From Microplitis mediator (Eukaryota > Arthropoda > Insecta > Hymenoptera > Braconidae): 64,000 nucleotides of DNA. Location of the stretch: assembly GCF_029852145.1 (NCBI RefSeq), contig NC_079970.1:10597662-10661661 (forward strand). The letters are read 5' to 3'. The notes beneath the pieces are model-generated. The model did not search any database. It saw nothing but the letters and a program-made list of their open reading frames with translations, and was not told the DNA's origin. This document shows, piece by piece, positions 22,526 through 34,141 of the stretch (within the stretch, counting starts at the first letter, position 1; each line of letters begins with the position of its first letter). Both the position numbers and the translations under genes were made by a program.

Positions 22526-23473
22526 TCGGTCTATCGGTTGACCCTGCGGGCCAGCCCCAAAACTTCCCGCTTTTTTCGAGCTTAAAGAGCTCGAAAACAT
22601 AATTGTGAATACATTTTCGAGCTCTTCGAGCTCGAAAATACTTTTGTATGCCATTGTTTTCAAAAAAACCATTTTTTAGCATTTCTTTTTCTCACGATAT
22701 CTCGCGAACGAATTAACCGATTTTGATGGTTGAGGCGGCAATCGACGCGTTTTATTAAGTTCTAGAGCTGATTAGATTTCGAAATCGAATGATTCAATTT
22801 TTTTGTAGATATCCGAAAAAAAAAGTTTTTCACTATTTTTTTAATCAACGATATCTCGTAAACGAATTGACCGATTAAGATGGTTGAAGTGGCAATCGAA
22901 GTGTTTTATCAAGTTCTAAAGCTGATCAAATTTTGAAATTGATTTATCCAGTCGTTTTTGAGAAATTTCAAAAAAACCAAAGAAAAAATTTTTTTGAATT
23001 CTTTCGTCAACGGTTTCTCTCGAACCAATGAACCGATTTTGATGGTTGAGGTATGGCATTCAACGCGGCTTATAAAGTTTTAGAGCTGATTGGATTTTGG
23101 AATTAATCCATCGAGCAAATTTAAAGTTATCCAAACAAAACATTTTTGAATAAATTTTATTTTTGAAATATCTCCTAACGCACCCTACCGATTAAGCTCA
23201 AATTTTTGCAGCTTCAAGATATTATTAAACCGCGACGAATAACACCTCAAAGATCAAAATCGGTTCATCCGTTCAAGAGCTATGAATATTTACATACATA
23301 CGTACGTACGTACACACATACATACACTCCGACATCATCATGAAATAAGTCAGGATAGCTTCCTAGAACCTCAAAACGTCAAAATCTGATAGAAATTCGG
23401 TTTTTGCAAATCGGACCGAAACCAAGAACTTCCCGAATTTTTAAAAATTTTCAATTTTCTTAGCGGGAAGTTA
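22526..23473 (-). mobile_element. AACTTCCCGC repeat, full copy
   Basis: It begins TCGGTCTATCGGTTGACCCT and ends TTCTTAGCGGGAAGTTA; the orientation named here reads from AACTTCCCGC. Features of the family are a GAGCTCGAAAA / TTTTCGAGCTC hairpin zone, two modules with ACCGATTTTGATGGTTGAGG in one orientation and one in the opposite orientation, a short simple repeat of ACAT/ACGT type, and TCGGTTTCGGTCCG-like sequence. It sits in an A/T run. It is non-coding and its class is unknown. Confidence 0.8.
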
Positions 23474-23723
23474 AAAATTGCTTAAACCACCTCTTGTGGT
23501 TTTAAAAACACTCTGGAAATACTCTGATAACATTATGCAACCATACCGGCTCCAGAGTATTTCCAGAATGGTTTTGTGCCCTTTTTGAGAGTGAACTCAG
23601 AGTATTTCCAGAGTGAATAGAGAGTAAATCCAAAGTGTTTCCAGAAAGTATCTAGAGTGGATACATATCCAGTCAACACATTGACGTAAATACTGACACT
23701 GTAATGCATCCACAGTGAATACA
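23474..23723. repeat. CAGAGT-word repeat, left part
   Basis: Iterated CCAGAGTATTTCCAGA, AACTCAGAGTATTTCCAGAG and CAGTGAATACA. The right part continues at about 25122-25200, so the 23724-25121 element split it. Confidence 0.6.
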
Positions 23724-24122
23724 CCCGAGTCAAAATTAAAAAACTAGATTCAGCCTCCAAATTCTACTCGAGGGTAAGGAGGCTGAAATTAGTTTTTTAG
23801 ATAAGCCCAAGCTGTACAACGAAACCTTAATTTCAGCCTAAACTTGGTATTTTTGTCCGCTTTTACCAAGTTTAGGCTGAAATTAGTATTACAGAACCCT
23901 AAAATGACCCTCCAAAGCCTACAATTTGAATCAGGTGCGGGGAAAGAAGGGAAAGGAGAAGGAATTGAAATCAAAATGGCTGCCGGGAGCGGGAAAAATT
24001 TAAAATTTTAAAATTATTTTTTTATTTATTAATTATAATTTTCAGAAATTTGAACAAAATATAACTAAAATTATCAAATTACTTTAGAAAGAGAAGACGC
24101 GAAAATTGAGCCATTTCTGTAT

Positions 24123-24312
24123 TTTTTTTTTTTTTTTTTTTTTTTTGATGATGCATCAGATTTTCGATCATATTAATTTCTACCCGAGTAGAAATTTTTA
24201 ATTTAGGGAAAAAACGCTATAAATATCAACCGAACGCACACGATTCAGTGGGATTCGAACCCGGGACCTAACGAACGAAAGACCGACGCTTTAACGACTA
24301 GGCTACGCTACC
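24123..24312 (-). mobile_element. tRNA-derived SINE
   Basis: Read on the minus strand it begins with a tRNA-like head containing GTAGCCTAGTCGTTAAAGCG (A-box region) and GGGTTCGAATCCCACTG (B box), and ends in a long A run (T run at 24123-24146). It is the same family as 45705-45912. The anticodon arm does not form a normal tRNA, so this is a SINE and not a tRNA gene. Confidence 0.8.
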
Positions 24313-24540
24313 AACAGTGACTGCTAAGTTTACTTGTGCTATATGAGATTGTAAGAATAACTCACTTTTGAAACAGCAAAATATAATTGAAAATCTATTA
24401 TTAGTAATAACAAAAAAATTTCTTATTTTTTTTCGTGTGCTATATAATCCTGCGTGTAAGTAATTGTGATATGTGTAATTTTGGTTATATAGTTATGTAT
24501 AAAATTATTTAAAAAATATATAGGCTCTATATATGGCCAT

Positions 24541-24900
24541 GTACCCCCATGAAAAAAATTTATAGAAAAAATATATTTTTCATATTCAAAAATGTATTAA
24601 AAATATATCTTAGAATATATAAAAAATACATGCATAAAAATATATTTGTAAATATAACAAAAATATAGGTATGGTGAGATAAAAAAATATATTCGTAATA
24701 TATTTTAAATTTATAAAAAATATAATTATCAAAATATCAAAAAATTATATAAAAATATGTTTTTCTGTTAATCAACAACATAGAAAAAGAAATATAAAAA
24801 GTTTATGTAAAAAACATATTTTTTATATGTTTTTCCTTACATTGTTGATCAACAATTGTAGATTGACGAAATTCTATGTTCCATGAAATCGTAAAATTAA
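24541..24900. other. A/T simple sequence with AAAAATATA words
   Basis: Iterated AAAATATATTT and TAAAAAATATA with the weak inverted pair AATCAACAACATAG / CATTGTTGATCAACAAT. Non-coding, and part of the interior of the 23724-25121 element. Confidence 0.45.
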
Positions 24901-25259
24901 CCTACTTATACTCTTAGTAGGCTGAAGTACCGAAAAATAGGGTTTTAAGCGATCTTAGGTTTTGGAGGTTGAAAATATTATGCTAAAACACGAATTTCGG
25001 CCTCCATACCCTATTTTGAGTATAGTGATAAAAAAATAGTATTTCACATTCAGCGGTAGGTACAACATCAAAAGAAATGAGGTTTTTGAGGCTCGAATTA
25101 GTGTTTTAATTTTGACTCGGGCATACTGATACCAGAGTGAAATCAGAGTGAAAAAATACTCAAAACAGAGGGTATCCAGAGTAAATGAATATTGAAAAAA
25201 AATATTGCTAAAATTTATTATTTTTAGAATTTTCAAGAGCATTTATTGAATACAAAAAT

Positions 25260-25485
25260 CACTTTTTTTTGTAGCCTTACTTTTTTGGAAGTGGAAGTGG
25301 TAGGAAAAAAAAATTTTTTCCAAAAACAAGACAAAACAAAAATTTTTTTACTTATTTTTTTTTACGTCGTACTCGGGTTTTTTTTTTTTTTTTTTCATTG
25401 TTCATTTTTCACGAAAATACAGCCTTCCAAAAATCACTAAAAAATTTATAAAATTTTCTTGTTCCTTTAATTTTTTGAATAAGTG
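25260..25485. mobile_element. Right-end fragment of the Tc1-like palindrome
   Basis: It matches the right arm of 6130-7568 (TTTTCACGAAAATACAGCCT ... CTTGTTCCTTTAATTTTTTG) and ends AATAAGTG followed by TA. The left arm is absent. Confidence 0.8.
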
Positions 25486-25544
25486 TATATTAATAAAACT
25501 CATTTATTTTTCTCAATTGAATATACATATAATTCAAGTAATAA

Positions 25545-25631
25545 TACCTACCCGTGAAAAATGAATCATACATGGCCATATGAATGCTCCATATATGGTC
25601 ATGTATGGAAATTGGCCAGACGTGGCTATTA
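25545..25631. repeat. CATG-word element, left part
   Basis: CCGTGAAAAATGAATCATAC, then ATGGCCATATGAATG and ATGGTCATGTATGG. It is split by the 25632-30336 element; the other part is at about 30337-30375 (GTGGCTATATATAACC). Same family as 45583-46180 and 47395-47650. Confidence 0.6.
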
Positions 25632-26457
25632 GGGTGTCCGTTATTTACCAAGTTAGATTTTTTTACTTGGGTATGATATAAATCATATATTTGTGATCCA
25701 AAAATGATAAAATAAAATAAAAAAGTTTATTCTAATGCCGTTTAACCCTGCCTAAGTAATGATACATTCTCATTTCAGTACAATGAGAAAAATATAATTA
25801 CTTGCTTAAAAATGAGTGCACAGTAATGACATACATATTTTTGTAGGAAATTTCCCGCTCTTCAAAAAAGGTTTCTTATGTTTTTTTCGTGAATCCAACT
25901 GTTTAAGATATATTGAAGGTCAAAGTTAGATTTGTTTAAAAAAATTTGCGTTTTTGTTTGAAATTTTATAACTCTCTAACACCTAGACATAAAATTAAGC
26001 GCTGTAAGCTTTCTTGTAGGAAATTTATTGTTTTTCAAAAAAGGTATCCAACACTTTTTCCCTAAATCCAACCATTTGAGTGATATCGAAGCTTAAAGTT
26101 GATAGATTTAAAAATGAATGTTTTTCGATTAAAATTCTATACCCGAGTAGAATTAAAACTCATAGGTGGCCAGCCCGTAGCTAACAGATTTTAGTTATAC
26201 CTCATCACTGCCTAATAGAATTGGCCAGCCATAACCTCACTATGTAACGCCATCTTAGCCGATAGCTGACTGATCAAAACAAGCCAGTGGATAGATTCAA
26301 ACATATATCCAATAGCTAGGATAAAACAATGAGGTAGTAAGTGTGCAATTATAAATAGCTAATCGCTGGCTAAAAAAAATGAGCTAATGACAAGATATGA
26401 AAAGTAGCCAGTGGCTAGCTAAAAAATATGAGTTCACGATGACTCGGAAATTGAAAA

Positions 26458-26640
26458 AAAAAAAAAAAAATTTTTTTTTTTTTTTACACTGGCTTTACAA
26501 TTGGTATTTAGATTAATTTTTTTATGAGTTTATCATCGAATTAATCGTGATGTCCAGTTGGTCGGTGACAGGAGTTGAACCCGGATCCTTGGGATGATGA
26601 GTCTCGCGTGTTATCCACTGGGCTGCTACTGCTCGTTGGA
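26458..26640 (-). mobile_element. Second tRNA-derived SINE family
   Basis: The minus strand begins with CAGCCCAGTGGATAACACGC (A-box region) and GGGTTCAACTCCTGTCACC (B box), and ends in an A run (T run at about 26473-26485). It differs in head sequence from the SINEs at 24123 and 45705. Confidence 0.7.
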
Positions 26641-26679
26641 ATCGACTACAATTTGATGATCCATATATGTTTTATACAG

Positions 26680-26920
26680 TGCTATCTGTAACTAATAGTG
26701 ACTAGACAACTATAAGATACTGGTGAGGTGAAATTTATTTTTTAAGCAGCTCCATCTATAGCTAATAATTACTGGACACCCATTAGATACTGGTGAGTTA
26801 CATTTATATTTTTATGCAGCGCCACCTGTAACTATTAGCGACTAGATAACCATGAGATATGGGCGAGGTGAATTTTATTTTTTATACAGTTCCATCTGTA
26901 ACTATTGTTATTTACTAAGT
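26680..26920. repeat. Diverged tandem repeat, about 70-75-bp unit
   Basis: Three or so units have the form CATCTGTAACTAATAGTGAC, then TAGACAACTATAAGATACTG, then GTGAGGTGAA. They are related in wording to the 140-bp array downstream. Confidence 0.65.
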
Positions 26921-27170
26921 TGATGCTTATTAAGCTGAGTATAAATTGGTTACAATATTATTTAACCTTCTAAATAATGGATCGTAAAATTTCGTGAGAT
27001 TAAAAAAAATTTTTTGTTCCAAAAAGGTTTTTCTCGCTCCCAGAAAATTTTCATTTTCATTTCATGATGTAAAATTTTTCCTAGGACAAGTGAAAATTTT
27101 CTGCGTCAAGAAATCCTTTTTTTCTGTCTAGAACAATAAGTATTATCTAGATAAAAACCAATAACAAATT

Positions 27171-27780
27171 AGTAAATTCTTTTTTTTATAGCACCATTCG
27201 TAAATAATAAGTAGTGACCAGCCAGGAGTTTACAGTTAGCCATCTTTTGAATTGAAAATTTTGCTATCTATAAATAATTATTTTGAGCTAGCTGTGAGGT
27301 AATGATTAGTCAGCGTTAGATTTCTATAGAGCGCCATTTGTAAATCATAGATAATGGCCAGCTATCGGCTTGTGGTGAGTCGTCTTTTGACTTGAAAACG
27401 ACGCCATCTATAAATAATTATTTTGAGCTAGCTGTGAGGTAATGATTAGTCAGCGTTAGATTTCTATAGAGCGCCATTTGTAAATCATAGATAATGGCCA
27501 GCTATCGGCTTGTGGTGAGTCGTCTTTTGACTTGAAAACGACGCCATCTATAAGTAATTTTTTGAGCTAGCTGTGAGATAATGATTAGTCAGCGTTAGAT
27601 TTCTATAGAGCGCCATTTGTAAATCATAGATAATGGCCAGCTATCGGCTTGTGGTGAGTCGTCTTTTGACTTGAAAACGACGCCATCTATAAATAATTAT
27701 TTTGAGCTAGCTGTGAGGCACTAGTGAGTCAAGATTTCATTCTTGTACAGCGCCATCTGTAAATAATAAATATTGTTCAC
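27171..27780. repeat. Tandem repeat, 139-140-bp unit
   Basis: AATGATTAGTCAGCGTTAGA recurs at 27301, 27441 and 27580, giving two near-identical full units and a third. Each contains GCGCCATTTGTAAATCATAG, GGCCAGCTATCGGCTTGTGG and GACGCCATCTATAA. Diverged half-units flank the array. Each unit is itself two diverged copies of the smaller 26680-26920 type. Confidence 0.9.
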
Positions 27781-28408
27781 TCACGAGATATCGGTGAGCT
27801 AAAAATATTCTTGAAACAAAAATTAGCCCACGGTGAGCTCGTTATTAGCTAAATCTGCTAGCTAGTAATGCTGAGCTAGTGACTGGCTCTAAACTCATCT
27901 TCATTAGCCAGAATTCTACTCGGGTAACTCTCCAGCAAACGAATATTTACGTTTTTAACAGCTTTTCGTCGGAAATTTACCGCTCTACAAAAAAGGATTC
28001 TTTAATTTTTTTGATAAACTCAACCGTTTAAAATATTTAAGCTTTAAGTCGAAAGAAAAATTTTACAAACCCACACAAAATTTTGCTCTGATGATATAAA
28101 AAATTTCTTTTTTTTCGAGCTTAAATATCTCTTAAACGGTTGAGTTTATCGAAAAAATTATAGAGACCTTTGTTGTAGAGCGGTAAATTTCCGACGAAAA
28201 ACTGTTAAAAGCCTACGTAAATATTCGTTTGCTGGAGAGTTATAGAATTTTAATCGAAAAACATTCATTTTTAAATCTATCAACTTTGAGCTTCGATATC
28301 ACTCAAATGGTTGGATTTAGGGAAGAAGTGTTGGATACCGTTTTTGAAGAGTAATAAATTTTCTACAAGAAAGTTTACAGCGCTTAATTTTATGTCTAGG
28401 TGTTAGAG

Positions 28409-29987
28409 TGTTCCGTCGAAAACGGAAGTCTGGAAATAATTGTCAGCATAATAATATTTAAAATTTAAAACATTTAAACCGGTCGCCATCTAACGGTGTT
28501 AAAATACATCCCGTCGCCAACTCGGGTCGCACCGCGAACGCGCGCGCTCAACGTAGCGTCGGTTTCTTAGTGTATCTTCGTTGCACTCATGCTTTCAGTA
28601 TATCTCTGTCGCTTGGGTGTCTAATTTTTCCGTTCCGTCGTAACGACGACCCGGAGTCACCGCGTCTTTTCATCAGTTGACCACAAGTCTTCAGACTGTA
28701 CACACTTGCTGTGAACGTTCTTTTCGCTACATTGCCAAGCCAATATTAAAATTAACAATAATTGTTAATTAATTGATTATCAATTACGAATTCGTGCCGT
28801 CGTGCCAAGATAAGTATTAATTAATACGGTTTGATAAGTTTTGCTAATTATTTCGTTGAGTTTCACTAATATTTCGGGAATTGAATAAAGACCGGGTGTT
28901 TTATTACGTCGTAGTAAAAACAAGCCGGGACTTGTTGCGCGTGGGTCTCACCCATCAAACATCGAATATTTAGTTGTGTTGCTATTAATTATTCAATAAG
29001 ATTGAATTCGATATTTAATCTTAATATTCGTATTAATATTAAATAATAATCGATTCAAATAATATTGAATATTTAATAATTATTGTCTTACATTAAATTC
29101 CGTCAATTCATCGATCTATTCGTTTACATCTTAAGTACCTTGCAATAATTAAGCATTAATAATTATCATACATACGTGATAATCATAATACAAATAAAAC
29201 TAAAAATTGATTTATCCGCGCTTTAATCATCATCAACGCATTTGGCCGTTGTCATATAAATATCATATATAACTTCATTCGCACCATAGCCGCGTGCTAA
29301 CCGCATCCATCAATCCAATTGATGAGAATTTAATTAACTGCAGTTAAATAACAATCTCTGTTACAAATAATAATAATAATAATAATTTAACGTCGTCATA
29401 TTGTCTTTTGAATATCCCATTACAATTTTGACATCTCAATTCATATCACCGATCTGATCAATCGGTAACATCGTCGCGACGCATATCAGAACACAAATAT
29501 TTAACGACGCAATCGTTATCAACTGAAAGCTTTCACTCATTCGCTCGCATTAGTACCAAGTACTATTCAACTGTCCCGCAGTGGACTCTTACCATCGCAT
29601 TAGTACCAAGTACTATTTAACTGTCCCGCAGTGGACTCTCAATCATCACAGTACACATTAACACACACACATCTCTATATTTCATTTTGTATCAATTGTT
29701 CAACGAGTTACCCTCATTCTCATTATCTTAACATTCTCAATCTTTCATTGTATTTCTTCAAAGGGTTTTATGCCGTAGCGCTTTCCCTATTTTTTGGGTC
29801 AAAATATATTCTTCGATTTTGATATACCCAAACCACGAGTTTTATTAAACAATACCTGTCATATCCTACCTATCATTATAATAAGTTAATTACATTCCAA
29901 TTACTAATTTAATTTAATTTACAGGTAAATTTAGATTTTTAAATATAAAATTAAGATAAAAAGAAAGGGAACATTTTCCCACAAACA
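28409..29987 (+). mobile_element. Solo LTR, 1579 bp
   Basis: It starts TGTTCCGTCGAAAACGG and ends CCCACAAACA (TG...CA), with an exact 5-bp duplication TAGAG (28404-28408, 29988-29992). The uninterrupted sequence is present in the opposite palindrome arm near 25980. It is relatively GC-rich at 28440-28740. It carries a direct repeat of CGCATTAGTACCAAGTACTA followed by CTGTCCCGCAGTGGACTCT (about 29547 and 29598). No internal retroelement sequence remains. Long TG...CA LTRs with 5-bp duplications fit a Ty3/Gypsy-type retrotransposon; the exact family is unknown. Confidence 0.85.
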
Positions 29988-30396
29988 TAGAGAGTTATAA
30001 AATTTCAAACAAAAACGCAAATTTTTTTAAACAAATCTAACTTTGACCTTCAATATCTCTTAAACAGTTGGATTCACGAGCAAAACATAAGAGACCTTTT
30101 TTGAAGAGCGGGAAATTTCCTACAAAACAATGTATTAGTCATTACTGTGCACTCATTTTTAAGCAAGTAATTACATTTTTCTCATTGTACTGAAATGAGA
30201 ATGTATCATTACTTAGGCAGGGTTAAACGGCATTAGAATAAACTTTTTTATTTTTTTTTATTATTTTTGGATCACAAATATATGATTTATATCATACCCA
30301 AGTAAAAAAATCTAATTTGGTAAATAACGGATACCCTAGTGGCTATATATAACCAGATATGCCCATTAAGGTAACCGAAAAAAAAAAAATATTTTT

Positions 30397-31943
30397 AACT
30401 TCCCGCTATGAAAATTGTAAATTTTCAAAAATTCGGGAAGTTATTGGTTTCGGTCCGATTTACGAAAATCGAATTTTGATCAGATGTCGACGTTTTGAGG
30501 TCCTAGGAAGCTATTCTGACTAATTTTACGATGATGTCCGAGTTTATGTATGTATGCATGTAGGGGAGGGTGGGGCAGAGGGGCCCCCTGAAATTTTGAT
30601 CAAAAACAAAATTTTTTTTTTTTCGTCTGATTACTATAAATCCGATATATTTGCGCATTTTTAGCCCTACGCATGACACCTGGGGCAAAATGGACAACCC
30701 AAAAATTTTGAAAAAGTGATTTTTTCATATTTTGATTGTCAAATTAAAAAAAATTATTATAATTCCACATTTCTAGCCCTACGCATAACACCTGGGGCAA
30801 AATGAACCAGCCGAAACTTCCGAAAAAATTATTTTTCCATATTTTTCGGCCGTTTCTCTATGTAAGAGGCAAATTTGGTTACAAAAATTTATGAATATAA
30901 AATTTTTTTTTTGTTGATAAATTTTTGAAATAAATTAAAACTATGGAATTGTTTTATTTTTTTTATTAAATAACAATTAGTAATTAAGATAATCGAGGGT
31001 GAACGATTTATTACACCTTAAAAAATTTTTTTCGAGTAATATAAAACCAGAAATAGTTGTCAAGAGAAAAAACACATTCTTAATAATAAAAACGATTAAA
31101 AAAAAATAAACAAAAAAAAAAATTTTTTTATCATTTTTTGGAGGGGGACCGCTCTGCCCCACAAAAAAAATTTTCTTTTTTTTCAGAATTTTGGCAAAAT
31201 GTCCATAAATTCGTTCGAAATAGGACAAAAGTAAAGTGATCTTATGGTTGAAAGCCACAAAAAGTAATAATTGGCTTGGGGGGTCCGCTCTGCCCCACCC
31301 TCCCCTACGTACGTACGCACGTACGTATATAAATACCTGTATCTTTTGAACGGATGAACCGATTTTGATCGTCAAGGTGTCATTCGACGCGACTTTTCAA
31401 TATCTTAAATCTGTGAAAAATTGAGCTTGATCGGTAGGGCTCGTTCAGAGATATTCCAAAAATAAAATTTTTTCAAAAGTGTTTTTTTCGGATAACTTTT
31501 AATGTGCTCGATGGATTAATTCCAAAATGGACTGGGCTCTAGAGCTTTATAAGCCGCGTCGAATGCCACCTCAACCATCAAAATCAGTTTATTCGTTCAA
31601 GAGAAACCGTTGTCGAAAGAATTAAAATAAAATTTATTTTTTATTTTTTTTTTAAATATCCCAAAAACGACTCGATAAATCGAATTCAAAATTCGATCAG
31701 CTTTAGAACTTGATAAAACGCGTTGATTGCCACCTCAACCATCTCAATCGGTTTATTCGTTTGAGACATATCGTTGGAGAAAAAATGGTAAAAAACTATT
31801 TTTTTCGAAAAGAACGGCATACAAAAGTATTTTCGAGCTCGAAGAGCTCGAAAATGTATTCACGACAAAGTCTTCGAGCTCAAGGAGCTCGAAAACAGCG
31901 GGAAGTTTTAGGGCTGGCTCGTAGGGTCAACCGATAGACAGAT
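30397..31943 (+). mobile_element. AACTTCCCGC repeat, copy interrupted by a MITE
   Basis: It starts TAACTTCCCGCTATGAAAAT and ends GGGTCAACCGATAGACAGA in a T run. The order of parts is as at 22526-23473, inverted. The simple-repeat zone is occupied by the MITE at 30563-31305. Confidence 0.8.
30563..31305. mobile_element. GGGGAGGGTGGGGCAGAG MITE
   Basis: GGGGAGGGTGGGGCAGAG and CTCTGCCCCACCCTCCCC are perfect 18-bp inverted ends flanked by TA (30561-30562, 31306-31307). The interior has the direct repeat CTACGCAT(G/A)ACACCTGGGGC and no intact protein. The G-rich ends are striking against the AT-rich background. Confidence 0.88.
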
Positions 31944-32264
31944 TTTTTTTTAACGTCTTATGAGCTCAAAAGTTACTTTATATTATAAAAAGAATCCTCA
32001 CAAAATTTCAGCCAGATATCTTTAAAATTGAGCTATCACAAAGGGGGGTCCCCTTTCCTATTTAAAATACACGCTAAAATTTTTATTTTAGTTTTTCGTT
32101 ATTAAAACTATGAAAAATATTTTTTTTTTTTTTTCGTCTAGTATGATTTTGTAGGAAATGAAATTCTCTACAAAAAAGTGCTGATGCATTATAAACATCA
32201 AACAAACTGGGAAAAAGTTAAATTTTTTTTCATTATTTTTCATTTATATTTCATCAAAATAGTA

Positions 32265-32385
32265 GTTTATCTATCGAGTACGATCGTGTTTAAGACGCGA
32301 GTGTGAAGATTGGTGCCCGAGCCGAAGGCGAGGGTACCAACACACGAGCGTCTTAGACTCGATTGTACTAGATAAATATATTAGT
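32265..32385. repeat. Hairpin with GAGCCGAAGGCGAG loop
   Basis: TTATCTATCGAGTACGATCG...AGACGCGAGTGTG pairs with CACACGAGCGTCTTAGACTC...TAGATAA. An inner stem is TTGGTGCCC / GGGTACCAA. It resembles transposon-derived hairpins, but the family is not recognised. Confidence 0.65.
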
Positions 32386-32776
32386 TTTTGTGACAGATAT
32401 TTGAAATTTACTACATTTAGTGCCTATAAATGGCAGGATATAAATTTGCGTTTATTTATTTGGTAAGATTGTTTTGTGAATTTGTTGAAAATTAGAGAGA
32501 AGTCGGTAAGTGGACGAATTAAAATGTTGATAAATTTTGTCACAAGATGGCTCGTTAAGTTACTTCGATATTTTTTGGTCGTTTGCTATCGCACATGTAA
32601 CCAAAAAATATTCTTTGATCCGATGATGACGTCACTATTGGAACGATTAGGTATCTTTTTTACCAGCTGTATCTTATCTAATATTTTTAGCTGCCGGCTA
32701 TAGGCGATAAATGTCGTAGATTTCAAGTGTCTATCACAAAAAATTTTTTTTTTAATTTTGACAAGAATGCACGTAA
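32386..32776. other. No gene recognised
   Basis: An open frame at 32476-32703 has no family resemblance, splice context or start context. It is treated as chance. Confidence 0.4.
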
Positions 32777-33174
32777 AGAACGAGATTGGACTGGGTACAA
32801 TGTCGGATTGTACTGAGTCCCATCTGGTGTGAAAAAAATTTACACATTGGACCTGCTACAATCTACATTGTAGTGGCTACAATGTACATTTAACTCAGTC
32901 CAATCTGAGATTGTACTCAGTCCCATCCAAGATGGGGCTGCGTAACACGGGACTGAGTCGAATCCCGCCTGGTGGTGGCTACGATCTTACATTGTAGTCA
33001 GTCCAATCTATAGGATGGTAACCAGTCCTATGTTACCGATGGGACCTATTTAAATCTAACATTTATTCAGTTACCATACTACATTTAACTGACTACAATG
33101 TAGCAAGGTTACTAGAATAGGGAGGTTGGGACAAGTTTGTGTCGCTGGTCCCTTTTTTTATTGCATGTCATTTT
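32777..33174. repeat. Word-mosaic repeat (TACAATGT / CAGTCCAATC)
   Basis: About 400 bp made of a small vocabulary in varying order and orientation: TACAATGTA, CTACAATCTACATTGTAG, ACTCAGTCCAATCT, CAGTCCCATC, CTGACTACAATGTAG. The mirror copy is at 43653-44050. It ends with GCAAGGTTACTAGAATAGGG, a word also found at 39565-39590 and 39975-40016. Confidence 0.75.
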
Positions 33175-33971
33175 TAACTTCCCGCTAAGAAAATTGTAAA
33201 TTTTCAAAAATTCGGGAAGTTATTGGTTTCGGTCCGATTTACGAAAATCGAATTTCCATCAGATGTCGACGTTTCGAGGTCCTAGGAAGCTATCCTGACT
33301 AATTTCACGATGATGTCCGAGTGTATGTATGTGTGTACGTACGTACGTATGTATGTATGTAAATATTCATAACTCTTGAACGGATGAACCGATTTTGATC
33401 GTTGAGGTGTCATTCGACGCGGCTTGTTAATGTCTTGAGGCCGTAAAAATTTGAACTTAATCGGTAGGGTGCGTTCAGAGATATTTCAAAAATAAAATTT
33501 TTTTAAAAATGTTTTATTTGGATAACTTCCAATTTGCTCGATGGATTGATTCCAAAATCTAATCAGCTCTAAAACTCTATAAGCCGCGTCGAATGCCACC
33601 TCAACCATCAAAATCGGTTTATTCGTTCAAGAGAAACCGTTGACGAAAGAATTCAAAAAAAATTTTTTCCTTGGTTTTTTTGAAATTTCTCAAAAACGGC
33701 TGAATAAATCAATTTCAAAATTCGACCAGCTTTAGAACTTGATAAAACGCGTCGATTGCCACCTCAACCATCAAAATCGGTTAATTCGTTCGCGAGATAT
33801 CGTGGAAGAAAGAAATGCTAAAAAATGGTTTTTTACAAAACAATGGCATACAAAAGAATTTGCGAGCTCGAAGAGCTCGAAAATATATTCACAATAATGT
33901 TTTCGAGCTCAGCGAGCTCGAAAACAGCGGGAAGTTTTGGGGCTGGCCCGCAGGGTCAACTGACAGACCGA
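33175..33971 (+). mobile_element. AACTTCCCGC repeat, full copy
   Basis: A full-length copy from TAACTTCCCGCTAAGAAAAT to GGGTCAACTGACAGACCGA, inserted in a T run. Short open frames in it recur in every copy and are not genes. Confidence 0.85.
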
Positions 33972-34141
33972 TTTTTTTCTATGAAAACACTACCATAATA
34001 TCGTGTGTGTCTGTAACATTTCAGAGCGATGGTTGATCGTTCCGTGATTTTCAATACCGATAGTAGTAAACAGTTCTCCAATTTTGTTACATCTGTTAGA
34101 TGCCGTTACTTTAGTATTCAAAACTTTCATATAATTCTTAA

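Larger units (their letters stand above)
23724..25121. mobile_element. CCCGAGTCAAAATTAAAA TIR element
   Basis: CCCGAGTCAAAATTAAAA at the left and TTTTAATTTTGACTCGGG at the right are inverted. The interior repeats GGCTGAAATTAGT and GAGGCTGAA motifs and carries a tRNA-derived SINE (24123-24312). An ATAC-like flank is seen but no clear duplication. Confidence 0.7.
26142..27924. mobile_element. CCCGAGTAGAATT element with tandem repeats
   Basis: CCCGAGTAGAATT and AATTCTACTCGGG are perfect inverted ends flanked by TA (26140-26141, 27925-27926). The undisturbed mirror copy at about 28235-28245 shows the site before insertion. The interior is minisatellite-like (GCGCCATCTGTAAATAATA...) plus a SINE. 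Confidence 0.85.
25632..30336. mobile_element. TAGGGTGTCCG palindromic element with two nested inserts
   Basis: TA+GGGTGTCCGTTATTTACC at the left and GGTAAATAACGGATACCC+TA at the right are inverted ends. The outer arms 25632-25985 and about 29993-30336 match base for base over long stretches. Inner arms (about 25986-26141 with 28240-28408; 27927-28080 with 28100-28240) complete the palindrome. The left arm is broken by the element at 26142-27924 and the right arm by the solo LTR at 28409-29987. Confidence 0.85.

Noticed and set aside
28409..29987. Host promoter or CpG-rich gene start
   Set aside because: The TG...CA ends, exact TAGAG duplication and uninterrupted mirror arm show that it is an LTR insertion.
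30977..31375. 132-residue open frame across a MITE edge
   Set aside because: It spans the junction of two repeats, is rich in F/K from A/T runs, and has no family resemblance.
33815..34036. Short open frame identical to one at 42789-43010
   Set aside because: It lies in an inverted duplicated non-coding repeat, and similar frames occur in other copies of the same repeat without conservation of frame.
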